DNA from: Myxacorys almedinensis A
GTDB taxonomy: Bacteria; Cyanobacteriota; Cyanobacteriia; Leptolyngbyales; Leptolyngbyaceae
Assembly (NCBI RefSeq): GCF_010091945.1
Contig: NZ_WVIE01000003.1
Span: 211,051-275,050, forward strand
DNA length: 64,000 nucleotides
Direction of reading: 5' to 3'
This document shows, piece after piece, positions 28,058 to 37,878 of the stretch. How positions within the stretch are numbered: the first letter of the stretch is position 1; every line of letters begins with the position of its first letter. The notes below the pieces were generated by a model that made no database searches, had not been told where the DNA came from, and saw nothing but the letters and a program-made list of their open reading frames with translations. The translations under genes and the position numbers were made by a program.

Positions 28058-29131
28058 ATGTCTCAACCTCGCGTCACGATCGTTATCTCCCCCCGTGAAC
28101 GATTCAGTTTCACCCAGCAAAATCTAGAAAGCATTTACGACCATACTCAGACTCCTTTTGAATTGATTTATGTTGATGGGGGTTCGCCTGCTCCGATCCA
28201 GCACTATTTGCAAACGCAAGCCCATTCTAAAGGCTTCAAACTGATCCGATCTGAGCAGTATCTTGCGCCTAATCAGGCGCGAAATTTAGCAATTCCTCAA
28301 ATCAAAACCGAGTATTTGCTGTTTGTCGATAACGATGTGTTGGTTAGTCCAGCATGGCTTGATCGGTTGGTGCAATGCGCCGACGAAACAGGAGCCTCGG
28401 TTGTGTGCCCGCTCACCTGCATTGGCAAAACGGTAAACGACACAATTCATCTCGCGGGGGGTGAAGCGCATATCTATGAAGAACCACTCGAAGATGGCAG
28501 TGTTGCCCGCAAAGTTCATGAGAAACATTACTTTGTGAATCGCCCGGTTGCAGAAGTGAAAGACCAACTGCATCGCCAGCAGTGCGAGTTTGCTGAGTTT
28601 CACTGCATGTTGGTTCGCACAGAAATTTTTGCGCGGATTGGGCTGCTAGATGAAGGGTTTCTCAGCACTCGCGAACACATTGACTTTTGCATGAGCGTTG
28701 CCAATGTAGGTGGCACGCTTTACTGTGAACCCGATTCGGTTGTGACTTATGTGCCCGAACTGCCGTTAAATTGGGCAGATGTATCGTTCTTTCTCCTGCG
28801 CTGGAGCGATGCATGGGAGATGTCTAGCTTGGAACATTTTCAAACCAAGTGGAATTTGACTCAGAAAGATAAGTATTTCAAAAAGCGATACAAGCGGTTG
28901 GGGCATCGCCGTCATCATGCGTTTTTGCGCCCTTTGGTGCGGCAGATGCCCTTTGGCAAGGATAATGCCTGGCTAGAGCAGCAGGCGATTAAGCTAGAGC
29001 GTGTGGTAAATCGTTGGATTACTAAACGCTATGCGAATAAGTACAGCAACCAAACTAGTATTCCTCATGATGTGATTGATAGCATCTATGCTACTGATAC
29101 AGAGTATGAATTGGTAAAAGCTCGGCGATAG
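28058..29131 (+). CDS. GT2-family glycosyltransferase
   Basis: The 357-residue protein begins MSQPRVTIVISPRERFSF and is a GT-A fold family 2 enzyme. It shows FELIYVDGGSPAP, NQARNLAIPQIKTEYLLFVDNDVLV (split; the DND is the metal-binding DXD), and EGFLSTREHIDFCMSVANVG near residue 210. The C-terminal 110 residues are basic and probably soluble. Start was moved from an upstream frame because AAGGAG lies 8 nt before the ATG at 28058. The sugar and acceptor are unknown; it sits in the glycan locus before an ABC exporter. Confidence 0.88.
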   Translation: MSQPRVTIVISPRERFSFTQQNLESIYDHTQTPFELIYVDGGSPAPIQHYLQTQAHSKGFKLIRSEQYLAPNQARNLAIPQIKTEYLLFVDNDVLVSPAWLDRLVQCADETGASVVCPLTCIGKTVNDTIHLAGGEAHIYEEPLEDGSVARKVHEKHYFVNRPVAEVKDQLHRQQCEFAEFHCMLVRTEIFARIGLLDEGFLSTREHIDFCMSVANVGGTLYCEPDSVVTYVPELPLNWADVSFFLLRWSDAWEMSSLEHFQTKWNLTQKDKYFKKRYKRLGHRRHHAFLRPLVRQMPFGKDNAWLEQQAIKLERVVNRWITKRYANKYSNQTSIPHDVIDSIYATDTEYELVKARR

Positions 29132-29465
29132 ATTTGCTTTGTGATTGCTAAATTGATGGATTTACGCCACTTGAAGTTGTATCAGACTTACTACTTTGCT
29201 GCTGGACAAACCACAGTTGTGGGGAGATGGGTCGGGGGGTGGCTTAAGTCAGTGAGAACGGTGTAATGAGTTGGTCATTGGATTGGTGCGACTTTTGGGC
29301 TAGCCCCCTGTGGCGCGAGAAAGCGAAGACTTGGGTTTGGTAAGCGAGCGATTTGGGCGAGTAGATTTAGAGGTTGTCAGCCAATCCTAATCTGTTATCA
29401 CTTTATCTGTTATCACCCAATCATTAAATCATTGTTGTTTCTGTATATTTTATTTTTTATCTGCC
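29132..29465. other. Intergenic region before ABC exporter gene
   Basis: This 334-bp gap on the same-strand side of the ABC gene contains a short direct repeat ATCTGTTATCAC (around 29389 and 29407) within an AT-rich leader and no convincing ORF. A promoter for the ABC exporter and phosphatase genes probably lies here. Confidence 0.45.
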
Positions 29466-31310
29466 ATGAATCGTGATTCTAAACGTGATCCTAAAAGTAT
29501 ACGAGCAGCGATTCCTGGAATGGGAAGAATTTTGAAACGATTTGCCCCCCAAGTTCTTCAGCAAAAGCGGTTACTCGGCTTGTCTTTTTTGGCATTGATG
29601 GCGGAAATTGTTCTGCACCTGCTAGAACCCTGGACTCTCAAATTTATTTTTGACTATATTTTGATCGATCGCACCTCTGTGCAAAACGTTCCGGCTCTCT
29701 TCCAAAGCGCTTCGCCGCTCGTGCTGATTACCGCATTAACCGGGGCAATGCTGGCGATCGTAGCGCTCCGGGCAATGGCAGCTTACTTTAGCGTGGCAGG
29801 CATGGCGCAAGCGGCGACGTACATTCTTACCGATATTCGGGCAGAGCTTTATAGCCATATTCAGCGACTATCGCTCTCGTTTCACCACAAGGCTAAAAGC
29901 GGCGATTTGCTAACCCGCGTCACCTCAGATATTGATCGTCTGCGCGAAGTCACGGTAATGGCAGTGCTGCCCCTGCTGGCACACTCCCTCACGCTGCTGG
30001 GCATGATTGGCGTGATGGTTTGGATGAATTGGGAATTGGCAGTAATTGCGATCGCAGTGATTCCCCTATTCATCTTCTTTACGTTTCGCCTTTCTAAACG
30101 CATTCGCACCGAGGTGAAAACCCAGCGACAGCGCGAAGGCGCGATGGCAGCAACCGCCGCCGAATCGATCGGCGCAATCAAGCTTGTGCAAGCCCTCTCA
30201 CTGCAAAGCTTACTAGAAGATACATTCCTGCATCACAACCGCCATAGCTTAGATGCGAGTGTGCGATCGCAAAAACTAGCGGCAGGGTTAGAGCGCTCGG
30301 TAGAACTGCTGGTGGGCATTGCCACGGCGCTGGTGCTGTGGCGCGGCGTGCAACTGGTGCTGGCTCAGGTGTTGACTCCGGGCGATTTGCTGGTGTTTGT
30401 CAACTACCTGCGAATTGCCTTTAAGCCGATGCGCCAACTAGCAAAATACACGGGGCAAATTGCCAAAGCTACCGCGTCAGGAGAGCGGATTTTAGAGGTG
30501 TTGGAGGCGGTGCCAGAGGTGCGGGATCGGCGCGGCGCGATCGCGGCTCCGCCATTTCAAGGGTTAGTAGAGTTTGAACACGTCACCTTTGCTTACGAAG
30601 CCGAAACGGGCATTTTGCAAAACCTGAATTTGACCGTGCAACCGGGCGATCGCGTGGCGCTAGTTGGGGCGTCGGGGGGCGGCAAATCAACCCTGGTTAG
30701 CCTATTATTGCGCCTCTACGACCCGCTCGAAGGTCGGATCTGCATCGATGGGCAAGACATCCGCGCCTATCAGTTGCAGTCGTTGCGCCGCCAAATTAGC
30801 GTGGTGCTGCAAGATAGCCTGCTGTTTGCCTCCACCGTGCGGGACAATATCGCCTATGGGGGTTTGGGCGTTTCTGAAGCAGAGATCATGACGGCTGCCA
30901 AACTTGCCAACGCTCACGACTTTATCATGCAGATGCCCCAAGGCTACGACACGGTGCTAGCCGAACGCGGAGCTACCTTGTCGGGCGGTCAGCGCCAACG
31001 CCTTGCGATCGCACGGGCGGCGGTGCGTCATGCCCCAATCATTATTCTTGATGAACCGACCACCGGGCTAGATCAAGAAAACGAACATGCCGTCATCGAA
31101 GCCCTTGATCGCCTCACCCAGGGGTGCACCACGTTTTGGATTTCTCACAACCTAAAATCTGTCTGCACTGCCGATCTGATTGTTTACCTGGAAAATGGCA
31201 CCATTTTGGAACGCGGAACCCATCAGGAACTCCTGCACCAAGGGGGGCGCTATGCCGCGATGTGTGCCCTCCAAACAGCAGTTCCTACCCTGTTTCCCCA
31301 GCAGATCTAA
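29466..31310 (+). CDS. ABC exporter, fused permease-ATPase (MsbA-like)
   Basis: The 614-residue half-transporter has about six helices in residues 35-330 (ABC type 1 exporter fold) and an ATPase domain. The latter carries Walker A GASGGGKST (401-409), signature LSGGQRQR, Walker B IIILDEPT and H loop WISHN. It would act as a homodimer flipping or exporting a lipid, glycolipid or peptide. Its place after four glycosyltransferase genes suggests export of the glycan-bearing product, which is inference. GTGCTG-type rare codons are absent and codon use matches neighbours. Confidence 0.93.
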   Translation: MNRDSKRDPKSIRAAIPGMGRILKRFAPQVLQQKRLLGLSFLALMAEIVLHLLEPWTLKFIFDYILIDRTSVQNVPALFQSASPLVLITALTGAMLAIVALRAMAAYFSVAGMAQAATYILTDIRAELYSHIQRLSLSFHHKAKSGDLLTRVTSDIDRLREVTVMAVLPLLAHSLTLLGMIGVMVWMNWELAVIAIAVIPLFIFFTFRLSKRIRTEVKTQRQREGAMAATAAESIGAIKLVQALSLQSLLEDTFLHHNRHSLDASVRSQKLAAGLERSVELLVGIATALVLWRGVQLVLAQVLTPGDLLVFVNYLRIAFKPMRQLAKYTGQIAKATASGERILEVLEAVPEVRDRRGAIAAPPFQGLVEFEHVTFAYEAETGILQNLNLTVQPGDRVALVGASGGGKSTLVSLLLRLYDPLEGRICIDGQDIRAYQLQSLRRQISVVLQDSLLFASTVRDNIAYGGLGVSEAEIMTAAKLANAHDFIMQMPQGYDTVLAERGATLSGGQRQRLAIARAAVRHAPIIILDEPTTGLDQENEHAVIEALDRLTQGCTTFWISHNLKSVCTADLIVYLENGTILERGTHQELLHQGGRYAAMCALQTAVPTLFPQQI

Positions 31311-31332
31311 CCCCTTTTACCCCAACCTGTCT

Positions 31333-32487
31333 ATGAACACCCGCATTTTGCTGATCCGCCACGGACAAAGCACCTACAACGCTCAAGGACTCTATCAAGG
31401 CTGTTGCGATGATTCGGTATTGACGGAGAAAGGTCGGCTGACAGCGTATCAAACGGGCATCGAATTGAGCCATTATCCCCTTGCCGCTCTCTATAGCAGC
31501 CCGTTGCAGCGCACCCAAGAAACGGCACAGGAAGTGTTGAGTGCGATCTCATCTGTCACCCACCAAACGCCGCCGCTGCACCCCCACCCCAAGCTGAGAG
31601 AAGTCAATTTGCCAGCATGGCAGGGCTTGCCGTTTCAGCAGGTGCGCGAGCAGTTTGTTCAAGATTATCGCTGCTGGAGAGAGCGCCCCCATGAGTTTTC
31701 TATAGCGATCGCGCCAGATCTGCCTGTTGGTGATGGTGCTGATGTGGCAACTGTGAGCCAATCCATCACCTTTCCTGTGCAAGAGCTTTACCAACACGCT
31801 TATCAGTTTTGGCAAGAAATTGTGCCTCGTCATGCGGGGGAAACGATCGCCATCGTCAGCCATGGTGGGATGATTCGGGCGTTGATTGGCGCAGCAATGG
31901 GCATGGGCTGCACTCACTTTCACGCGCTGCAACAGTCTAACTGTGGGATGAGCCTGCTCGACGTTTCGCCCGCTCAGGCAACCCTCACGGCAATGAACGT
32001 CACAGCGCATCTAGGCGAAGTGCTGCCCAAGCTAAAAGACGGCAAACAAGGCATGCGGCTGCTATTGTTGCCCATTGAAGCAGAACTGACTGCCCCGCTC
32101 AAAGCTCGCCTCAACCAAGTTCCCCTAGAGGTGTGCTTAACGGGCGAAGCCGACCGTGCCCGATCGATGGTTGAGGAAATTGGGCGATCGCGCCACCTCT
32201 CGTCAGCCCAATCGCATCCTCACCCGATGGTGCATTTGCCCATTGCTCATCCCGATTTTCTGCACATTTGGCATCGTTCGCTCTGTGCCCAATCTCAAAC
32301 CTGCCCCAACCTTTGCACGGGGCTAGTGATTGCAGAAGCGGCGCAAATTACATCCCTGCTCAACCAAGTATTGGGATTGTCAAATCCTAAAAACAAGTTA
32401 GCGATCGCACCCAACGGCATCAGCATTCTCTACTATCCTAAAGCGGCTCCTGCGCCTGTGCTGCAATCGCTAAATCTAACAAATTAG
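31333..32487 (+). CDS. Two-domain histidine phosphatase family protein
   Basis: The 384-residue product starts MNTRILLIRHGQSTYNAQGL, with the RHG phosphohistidine motif at residues 8-10 and the second His in VSHGGMIRALIG. Residues 1-220 form a phosphoglycerate-mutase-like domain. Residues about 235-384 look like a degenerate second copy (LLLLPIEAEL..., APNGISILYYPKAAP) without the RHG motif, as in the longer cyanobacterial members. It starts 22 bp after the ABC exporter, so it may dephosphorylate an intermediate of the same pathway. The long upstream frame inside the ABC gene was rejected as the start. Confidence 0.88.
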   Translation: MNTRILLIRHGQSTYNAQGLYQGCCDDSVLTEKGRLTAYQTGIELSHYPLAALYSSPLQRTQETAQEVLSAISSVTHQTPPLHPHPKLREVNLPAWQGLPFQQVREQFVQDYRCWRERPHEFSIAIAPDLPVGDGADVATVSQSITFPVQELYQHAYQFWQEIVPRHAGETIAIVSHGGMIRALIGAAMGMGCTHFHALQQSNCGMSLLDVSPAQATLTAMNVTAHLGEVLPKLKDGKQGMRLLLLPIEAELTAPLKARLNQVPLEVCLTGEADRARSMVEEIGRSRHLSSAQSHPHPMVHLPIAHPDFLHIWHRSLCAQSQTCPNLCTGLVIAEAAQITSLLNQVLGLSNPKNKLAIAPNGISILYYPKAAPAPVLQSLNLTN

Positions 32488-32669
32488 ACTAACAAATTAG
32501 AACGCTAGTGGTGATTAATATAGATCAAGTTTAGGAGCGCAAATATAAACGTTTTAGTTCAAAGTGATGGTAGATAAATCAAACTAACGGGCAATCCCGG
32601 TGATCCTGGGGACGCTCAACAACTGCACAAGTTACCAAAGACTCGAAGCATTTGCCCAACTTTCAGTTT

Positions 32670-32690
32670 TAATGATAATAAGTATCATTA
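32670..32690. promoter_or_regulatory. Perfect 8-bp inverted repeat resembling a Fur box
   Basis: TAATGATA-ATAAG-TATCATTA is a perfect palindrome with a 5-nt spacer. Against the classical 19-bp Fur box the overlap TAATGATAATAAGTATC matches at 15 of 17 positions by eye. It lies between the convergent 3' ends of the phosphatase and MFS genes (gap 32488-32703), so it has no obvious gene to control; it could drive a small RNA or be a relic. Confidence 0.5.
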
Positions 32691-32703
32691 AATATTCTAT
32701 GGT

Positions 32704-33981
32704 CTAGAAAGATTCGTCGGAGTGGTGAATATTAGAAAAATAGCCGTAGAGTGCGATCGCAATCATACTCAACGAGCAAACCGTATAGATCAAGGCAAAC
32801 CCTGCTCCAGAACTTGCGCCAAAAATCCATCGTGCTAAACCCGTTGGGGAAGCCATTGCAGGTTCGACAACGCGATCTGCTTTAGCAGATATCTCTGCGA
32901 AATCGCCTAGCGGTCCTGCGATGAGGAATGCGATCGCAGATAGACATTGTGCTAATAACAAATTGGCTGCAAAGACTCTGCCTTGGGCTTCCGATTTAAC
33001 TTGGGTCATCCAAATTGCGGTTTCAGAACTCTCCATCAGCGGGAAGTTAAAGGAAGAGCAAAACTGGGCAGGTAGCCAGACTTGGGCAGATCGCCCTAGC
33101 CCGACCGTCATTTTGCTCAACCCTGCGCCAATCATACTGACGAATACGCCACGGATGGGTTGCCTAAACCCTCCCCAAACGCTGACGACGATCGCACCCG
33201 TCACCCCGCCAATTCCTGCTGCAATGCCAATCTGTCCCAACACCGTGGCGCTACCATTTGTCCGAGCTAAAACCATGGGACCATACAGTGCTTCGCCCAA
33301 ATCATGGACAAATCCGAACGGTAAGGTGAGCATCAGTAGGTTTCGCAAGGAAGGATGATTGAAGAGGAGACGAAAGCCCACCCATAAATCATGCCAAAGA
33401 TGAGTCGGGGTTCCAGTCTTCTCCGGTTGGGGAATTCGGCGCGGAAGCAGGGTGGAGAGTGCAATCAAAAACGTGAAGCAATCTATTCCCAAAATGCCAT
33501 TCACGCCAATGATCGGATAGAGACTTGCTGCGATCGCGGGTGCAATAATTAAGGAACCATAGTGTAATGCAGAACCCATGCTGCTTGCGCGCGTATAGTG
33601 CTGTTGGGGAACAAGCAAGCTGATTGATGCAGAGTATGACAGTTCTTGGAGTTGGCTAAAGACGCTCGTAATCGCCGTCATGAGATACAAGTGCCAGAGT
33701 TGCAGAGTCTGAGTGAGCGAGAGGAAAAGGAGGAGCAGGCTGGTGAGGGCAGCGATCGCATCTCCGAGCAGCATGAGATGTTTTCGATTAAAGCGATCGA
33801 CAATGATTCCAGAAACCAGGTTAATTAGAATGCGAGGAGCTTGGAAAAAGAAGCCGATGAGCGCGAGGGGAGTCGCAGATCCTGTTAATTCCCAAGCCCA
33901 AAGTTCGAGGGCGAATCCGGTCATGTAAGTGCCGATCGTTGAAGCAAGCTGACCCAGCCAGAGAATGATAAAGGTACGCAC
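32704..33981 (-). CDS. MFS transporter (siderophore-export-like)
   Basis: A 425-residue major facilitator with about twelve helices. It starts MRTFIILWLGQLASTIGTYM and has the loop motif GIIVDRFNRKHLMLLGD between helices 2 and 3. It belongs to the MFS_3/EntS-like group often paired with siderophore systems. It lies in the same orientation as, and about 60 bp after, the FecB-like and TonB-receptor genes. Siderophore efflux or movement across the inner membrane is therefore the likely job, although no siderophore synthesis gene is in the window. Confidence 0.87.
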   Translation of the reverse strand: MRTFIILWLGQLASTIGTYMTGFALELWAWELTGSATPLALIGFFFQAPRILINLVSGIIVDRFNRKHLMLLGDAIAALTSLLLLFLSLTQTLQLWHLYLMTAITSVFSQLQELSYSASISLLVPQQHYTRASSMGSALHYGSLIIAPAIAASLYPIIGVNGILGIDCFTFLIALSTLLPRRIPQPEKTGTPTHLWHDLWVGFRLLFNHPSLRNLLMLTLPFGFVHDLGEALYGPMVLARTNGSATVLGQIGIAAGIGGVTGAIVVSVWGGFRQPIRGVFVSMIGAGLSKMTVGLGRSAQVWLPAQFCSSFNFPLMESSETAIWMTQVKSEAQGRVFAANLLLAQCLSAIAFLIAGPLGDFAEISAKADRVVEPAMASPTGLARWIFGASSGAGFALIYTVCSLSMIAIALYGYFSNIHHSDESF

Positions 33982-34042
33982 AGAAAATTTGTGGGTGAAT
34001 TGTATTCAGAGCAACTGTAGGCTGCGTGAATGGAAAAGTCTG

Positions 34043-35074
34043 CTAGTCTAATAGACTCAGATTCGGCGACCGTAGAAGAGAGGGCAGTTGTTCTAAGATC
34101 AGAGAATCGGCGAGAGGGGGCATCGTTACCCCGATCCAGAGATAGTAATCTACAAAGTAAACGCGCTTTTCTTTCCAAGCTCGCGAGGTATGTAACAGAG
34201 GTTGTTTAGCCCATTGTTGCTGAAGGTCTCGAAGGGGGACTTGGTAAGCCGATCGACCATCCCAGTTGTCGAGCCGCCAACTATTGACGAGAATGATGTC
34301 CGCATCGATTTGAGCTAGGGTTTCTAAATCAATTTGGAACCGTTCTGCCGATGATGGATCAATCGTAGGGAGAGCTACAGGTTGAAAGCCTATTTTCTCC
34401 AGTAACCTGATTGCATTACCTCCATAATCAACACTGATGTGATCCATCGTAGGACTGGCGACCACATTCAAAATCTTGGGATGGGTTCCAACCAATGAAG
34501 ACAGTTGAGCGCGGACTTGATCGAGGGCTTGCTGATGGGACGTTAAAACAGCTTCAACATTTTTCTCTTGATCGAGAGCTTGAGCTACGATTTTGAGATT
34601 ACTTTGCCAAGCTTTGTCAATGTCGATCGAGACGGTTGGCGCGATCGACGAAAGTAATGGATTTTTCCGCCAACTGACATCCAAAATCAAGTCAGGTTTG
34701 AGTAACGTCAGGAGTTCTAGCGAGGGTGTATCGCGATCGCCCAAATTAATAGGCTGACTGGTCACAAACTGACCCAGATAGGGAATCTGTTGACTCGGAT
34801 TATCGAACCGTGGCGATCGCACAGTGTAGTAATCGGCATAGGCAGCAGGCTGAACTCCAAGCGCCAATGCCATACTCAGTAACTTAGGTTCAAGGATTGC
34901 GACCTTCTGGGGTTTGCCACAAATTTGAGTCCTACCACCCTCATGTTCGACGATGCGACAATTGGCTGAAGTTACAGACTGCTCAAGCGGTGCATTCTGA
35001 AGAATATGAGGCTGGCAGGCAATGAGAATTGCGACCAGAAAAAACAACCCAAGCGATCGCAGGAAATTACGCAT
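34043..35074 (-). CDS. Fe(III)-siderophore ABC substrate-binding lipoprotein
   Basis: The 343-residue product has a lipoprotein signal (LVAILIAC lipobox) and the two-lobed COG0614 periplasmic binding fold. Features are VAILEPKLLSMALALGV, LLTLLKPDLILD, and the C-terminal VYFVDYYLW. It delivers ferric siderophore to an inner-membrane permease (not in this window). Start ATG at 35074 overlaps the receptor stop (TAATG), showing translational coupling; a TTG six bases upstream is the alternative. Order receptor - binding protein - MFS forms one iron operon. Confidence 0.9.
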   Translation of the reverse strand: MRNFLRSLGLFFLVAILIACQPHILQNAPLEQSVTSANCRIVEHEGGRTQICGKPQKVAILEPKLLSMALALGVQPAAYADYYTVRSPRFDNPSQQIPYLGQFVTSQPINLGDRDTPSLELLTLLKPDLILDVSWRKNPLLSSIAPTVSIDIDKAWQSNLKIVAQALDQEKNVEAVLTSHQQALDQVRAQLSSLVGTHPKILNVVASPTMDHISVDYGGNAIRLLEKIGFQPVALPTIDPSSAERFQIDLETLAQIDADIILVNSWRLDNWDGRSAYQVPLRDLQQQWAKQPLLHTSRAWKEKRVYFVDYYLWIGVTMPPLADSLILEQLPSLLRSPNLSLLD

Positions 35075-37635
35075 TACCAACTCCAGCGATACGTTAGCGT
35101 ATACGCTCTCCCTCTAGAAGCAGCCCCAAAAGAATCATCAAACCCTGCATTCAGTTGATTTCCAATATTGAGATATTGATTGTTGAGGAGGTTTTTCACC
35201 CCCAAGCTGAGCGTCCCGTTGCCTAATTTGAGGCTGCTGATCAGATCAACGACCAGAAAACTCTCGATCCCAATCGGATCAATTCCTGCATTAAAGGCTC
35301 GATTACGGCGACCGATGTACACTGCCTGAAGTCGATTGTTCCAACCTGGTAAAGTTTCATTCTCAAGATAAGCAGAGAGCTTTAACGGCGAGACTTCAGA
35401 TCCTGTAATGGCAAGGAATTCTTGTGTTTCTGAATCTTCTCTTTCGCCTTCAGTCCAAGTCAATGTGCTACCTACCTTCCAGCGATCGCTGGGTTGCCAA
35501 TCTACCGCGAGTTCTACCCCATAGTTGCGCTGAGGAGAACGAACGATCCTAAACTCGCCAATATCTGTAAATTCGACGGTCGTACCTAAACTCGAATAGC
35601 TATAGAATCCAGCAAGAGAGGCTTGAACATTTCTCCACTGACCGCGAATGCCTATTTCATAACTATCCACTTTTTGAGGTGCAGATAACGTCACATCTTC
35701 AGCAAAGTTAAATCCCTCAGCGGGTCGCTGCAAAATCCGGGACAGATTCGGAAGGGAAAAACCTTGAGCAAAGTTCGTAAATAAACTAACTTGCGGAGTG
35801 ACCTTATAGACAATCCCTGCGTTAAACACAACATCACTGAGCGTCTTGTCTCCACCTTGGGCTGCAAACCCAGTTGCGCCATCAATCCAACTATCGACTA
35901 CAGAAACATTAAAGTTGTCGTAACGCACTCCACCACTGAGAGCAAGCTTTTCGCTCACATCCCATTGAAGTTGAGAAAAGAGTCCCAGATTCTTGATCGT
36001 AAATGGTGCAATCCGAATCGCTGAACCAATTCTCCGCGCTCTTCTACCTCCACTGTTATCAAACTCATTCACATCAAAGACATCGAGGTTGCCTTCACTA
36101 TCTTCGCTGGAGTAGTCTGCACCCCAGAGCAGACTCAGATTAGAAGCCAATGCCGTTTCTAGCTGCAATCGTCCGCCAAATCGCTCGGAAGTAACAACAG
36201 AGCGCGCAAGATCTAAGGGGCTATCTGCATCAAAGACACGCTCATCAACCAGAGAGGCTGCGGTTTTGGTTTCTCGATAGTAGGCTTGCGCCTGCAATTT
36301 ACTATTCAGCACTCGATCGTGGCGATAGTCAAATTGAAACAGGGTTCCCCGATTAAACGGATCGCTGGAATCAATGAACTCCACAGGTCTATCTAGGAAC
36401 CGTGCCTTCTGATTCCCAGGGATTTCGCCTACGGTTAGATCATAGTCTCCATCCTGACTTTGTGCATCGTTAAAGTAGTTCGCAGTGATCTGTAATCGCT
36501 GCTGTGGGTCTAGCTGAACTCCTAATTTTCCAAATAAATTCACCGAAGCACTGTTCGCTTCCGAATCCGCAAAGATTGGCGGACGATCGCCTTCTGCATC
36601 AAACGGTGTGCCAAAACTATCGCGAGTAATCGAGGCTGCAAAATCGACAATGCCCTGTTGTCCAGAGAATCCATACTGAAGCAGATTGCCAAAACTTCCC
36701 GATCGCAGATTGCCGACCGATCTCACTCCAAGTTCCGCAGTCGAGACAATTCCATTCTGATCGGGGCGGCGAGTAATAATATTGATCACACCACCAGATG
36801 CACCATCGCCATAGATTGCACTCGGTCCTCGAACAACTTCTACTCGCTCGATCGAGGCGATATCAATCCGGCGGAGGTTCGCGACTGAAGTGTCATTGTC
36901 AATATTCGAGCTAATCGGCACACCATCCACTAGGACTAGGGGCGAACGTCCTCGAAGGGTTTGCGTAAAGCTTTGTTGACCCTCAGAACTTGCTCCTAAA
37001 CCAGGAACTAGGCTTCCAAGGATAGAAGTCAAATCTCGATTCACGTTTGACTGTGTTTGAATTTGGTCGCGAGTAATAACCGTGATCGATCGCGGAACAT
37101 TCTGCACACCTTCCTCTGTCCGGGTGGCGGTCACGACCACTTCTTCTTCTTCGGCTTCTTCTTCCTCATTCAGTGCGTAGCTCTGCTGACCTGATTTCAG
37201 AGTAACGAGTGTTTGAGGCAGTGCATTCTTACCCGTTACGATCACTCGAATTTGATTGCTATCTTGTACAACCTGAACCGATGCAATATCCGCTGTTGGG
37301 TTCTCTGCCTGAAAGCTCTGTCCTTCTGGTAAGGCTAATGCTGCATTTGGAATTTCAGCAATGAAGCGATCGCGCTCTGAACGAATCGCACCAATTTTAA
37401 GGGGCTTTCCATCTGCGGTTTCGAGGATAATATCAAGTTCAGTCTCACTGCGCTCTAACTTCACCGCAGTTACTTGCACCGTTGCCGCTTCGATCTGAGC
37501 CATCCACTCAGTCACACTCGTCGCAGGTTGATGCTGCTTGAGATCAACCCTCTCTGTTGCATTGACAAGCTGAGTTGTCACCAGAATCGAAACGACACCA
37601 CTCCACCACGCCACCGCCAATAACTGTAACTTCAT
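35074..37635 (-). CDS. TonB-dependent siderophore receptor with AMIN domain
   Basis: The 853-residue outer-membrane receptor has a signal peptide (about 1-26) and an AMIN-like domain (about 48-155) as in many cyanobacterial receptors. An acidic run and TonB box (EEEVVVTATRTE, about 163-174) precede the plug with VRGPSAIYGDGASGGVINI near 268, and a long beta-barrel ends in an aromatic residue (YTLTYRWSW). It imports ferric siderophore by TonB-driven transport. It is the first gene of the iron operon. The 35-bp motif upstream (37754-37788) may be its regulatory site. Confidence 0.94.
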   Translation of the reverse strand: MKLQLLAVAWWSGVVSILVTTQLVNATERVDLKQHQPATSVTEWMAQIEAATVQVTAVKLERSETELDIILETADGKPLKIGAIRSERDRFIAEIPNAALALPEGQSFQAENPTADIASVQVVQDSNQIRVIVTGKNALPQTLVTLKSGQQSYALNEEEEAEEEEVVVTATRTEEGVQNVPRSITVITRDQIQTQSNVNRDLTSILGSLVPGLGASSEGQQSFTQTLRGRSPLVLVDGVPISSNIDNDTSVANLRRIDIASIERVEVVRGPSAIYGDGASGGVINIITRRPDQNGIVSTAELGVRSVGNLRSGSFGNLLQYGFSGQQGIVDFAASITRDSFGTPFDAEGDRPPIFADSEANSASVNLFGKLGVQLDPQQRLQITANYFNDAQSQDGDYDLTVGEIPGNQKARFLDRPVEFIDSSDPFNRGTLFQFDYRHDRVLNSKLQAQAYYRETKTAASLVDERVFDADSPLDLARSVVTSERFGGRLQLETALASNLSLLWGADYSSEDSEGNLDVFDVNEFDNSGGRRARRIGSAIRIAPFTIKNLGLFSQLQWDVSEKLALSGGVRYDNFNVSVVDSWIDGATGFAAQGGDKTLSDVVFNAGIVYKVTPQVSLFTNFAQGFSLPNLSRILQRPAEGFNFAEDVTLSAPQKVDSYEIGIRGQWRNVQASLAGFYSYSSLGTTVEFTDIGEFRIVRSPQRNYGVELAVDWQPSDRWKVGSTLTWTEGEREDSETQEFLAITGSEVSPLKLSAYLENETLPGWNNRLQAVYIGRRNRAFNAGIDPIGIESFLVVDLISSLKLGNGTLSLGVKNLLNNQYLNIGNQLNAGFDDSFGAASRGRAYTLTYRWSW

Positions 37636-37753
37636 GACTCACACCATTAAACTATTTCAAAGCAATATCCTGCATTCGATTTAGCAGGAATTACTCTCAA
37701 CAAAATACCGAAGTTGGAACTGATACCAAAAGCCTAAATGACCCCAATCCGGA

Positions 37754-37788
37754 TTATTTTTCGACCCAAATCCGGATCAGCGCGATAG
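37754..37788. repeat. 35-bp direct repeat, copy 1 (upstream of TonB receptor)
   Basis: This 35-bp sequence, from TTATTTTTCGACCC to AGCGCGATAG, recurs perfectly at 38522-38556. It lies 119 bp upstream of the receptor start and contains ATCCGGAT, which also occurs just upstream at 37747-37754. It is either an AraC-type regulator box or the duplicated target of the toxin-antitoxin insertion. Confidence 0.85.
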
Positions 37789-37878
37789 ACTGGGGCGATG
37801 GTCGCAGACCGGTCGTAGATCAACGAGAATGTTAGGATGAGAGAAGGCTGCTAGACGGCAACCTCGTCGGTGACTGTT

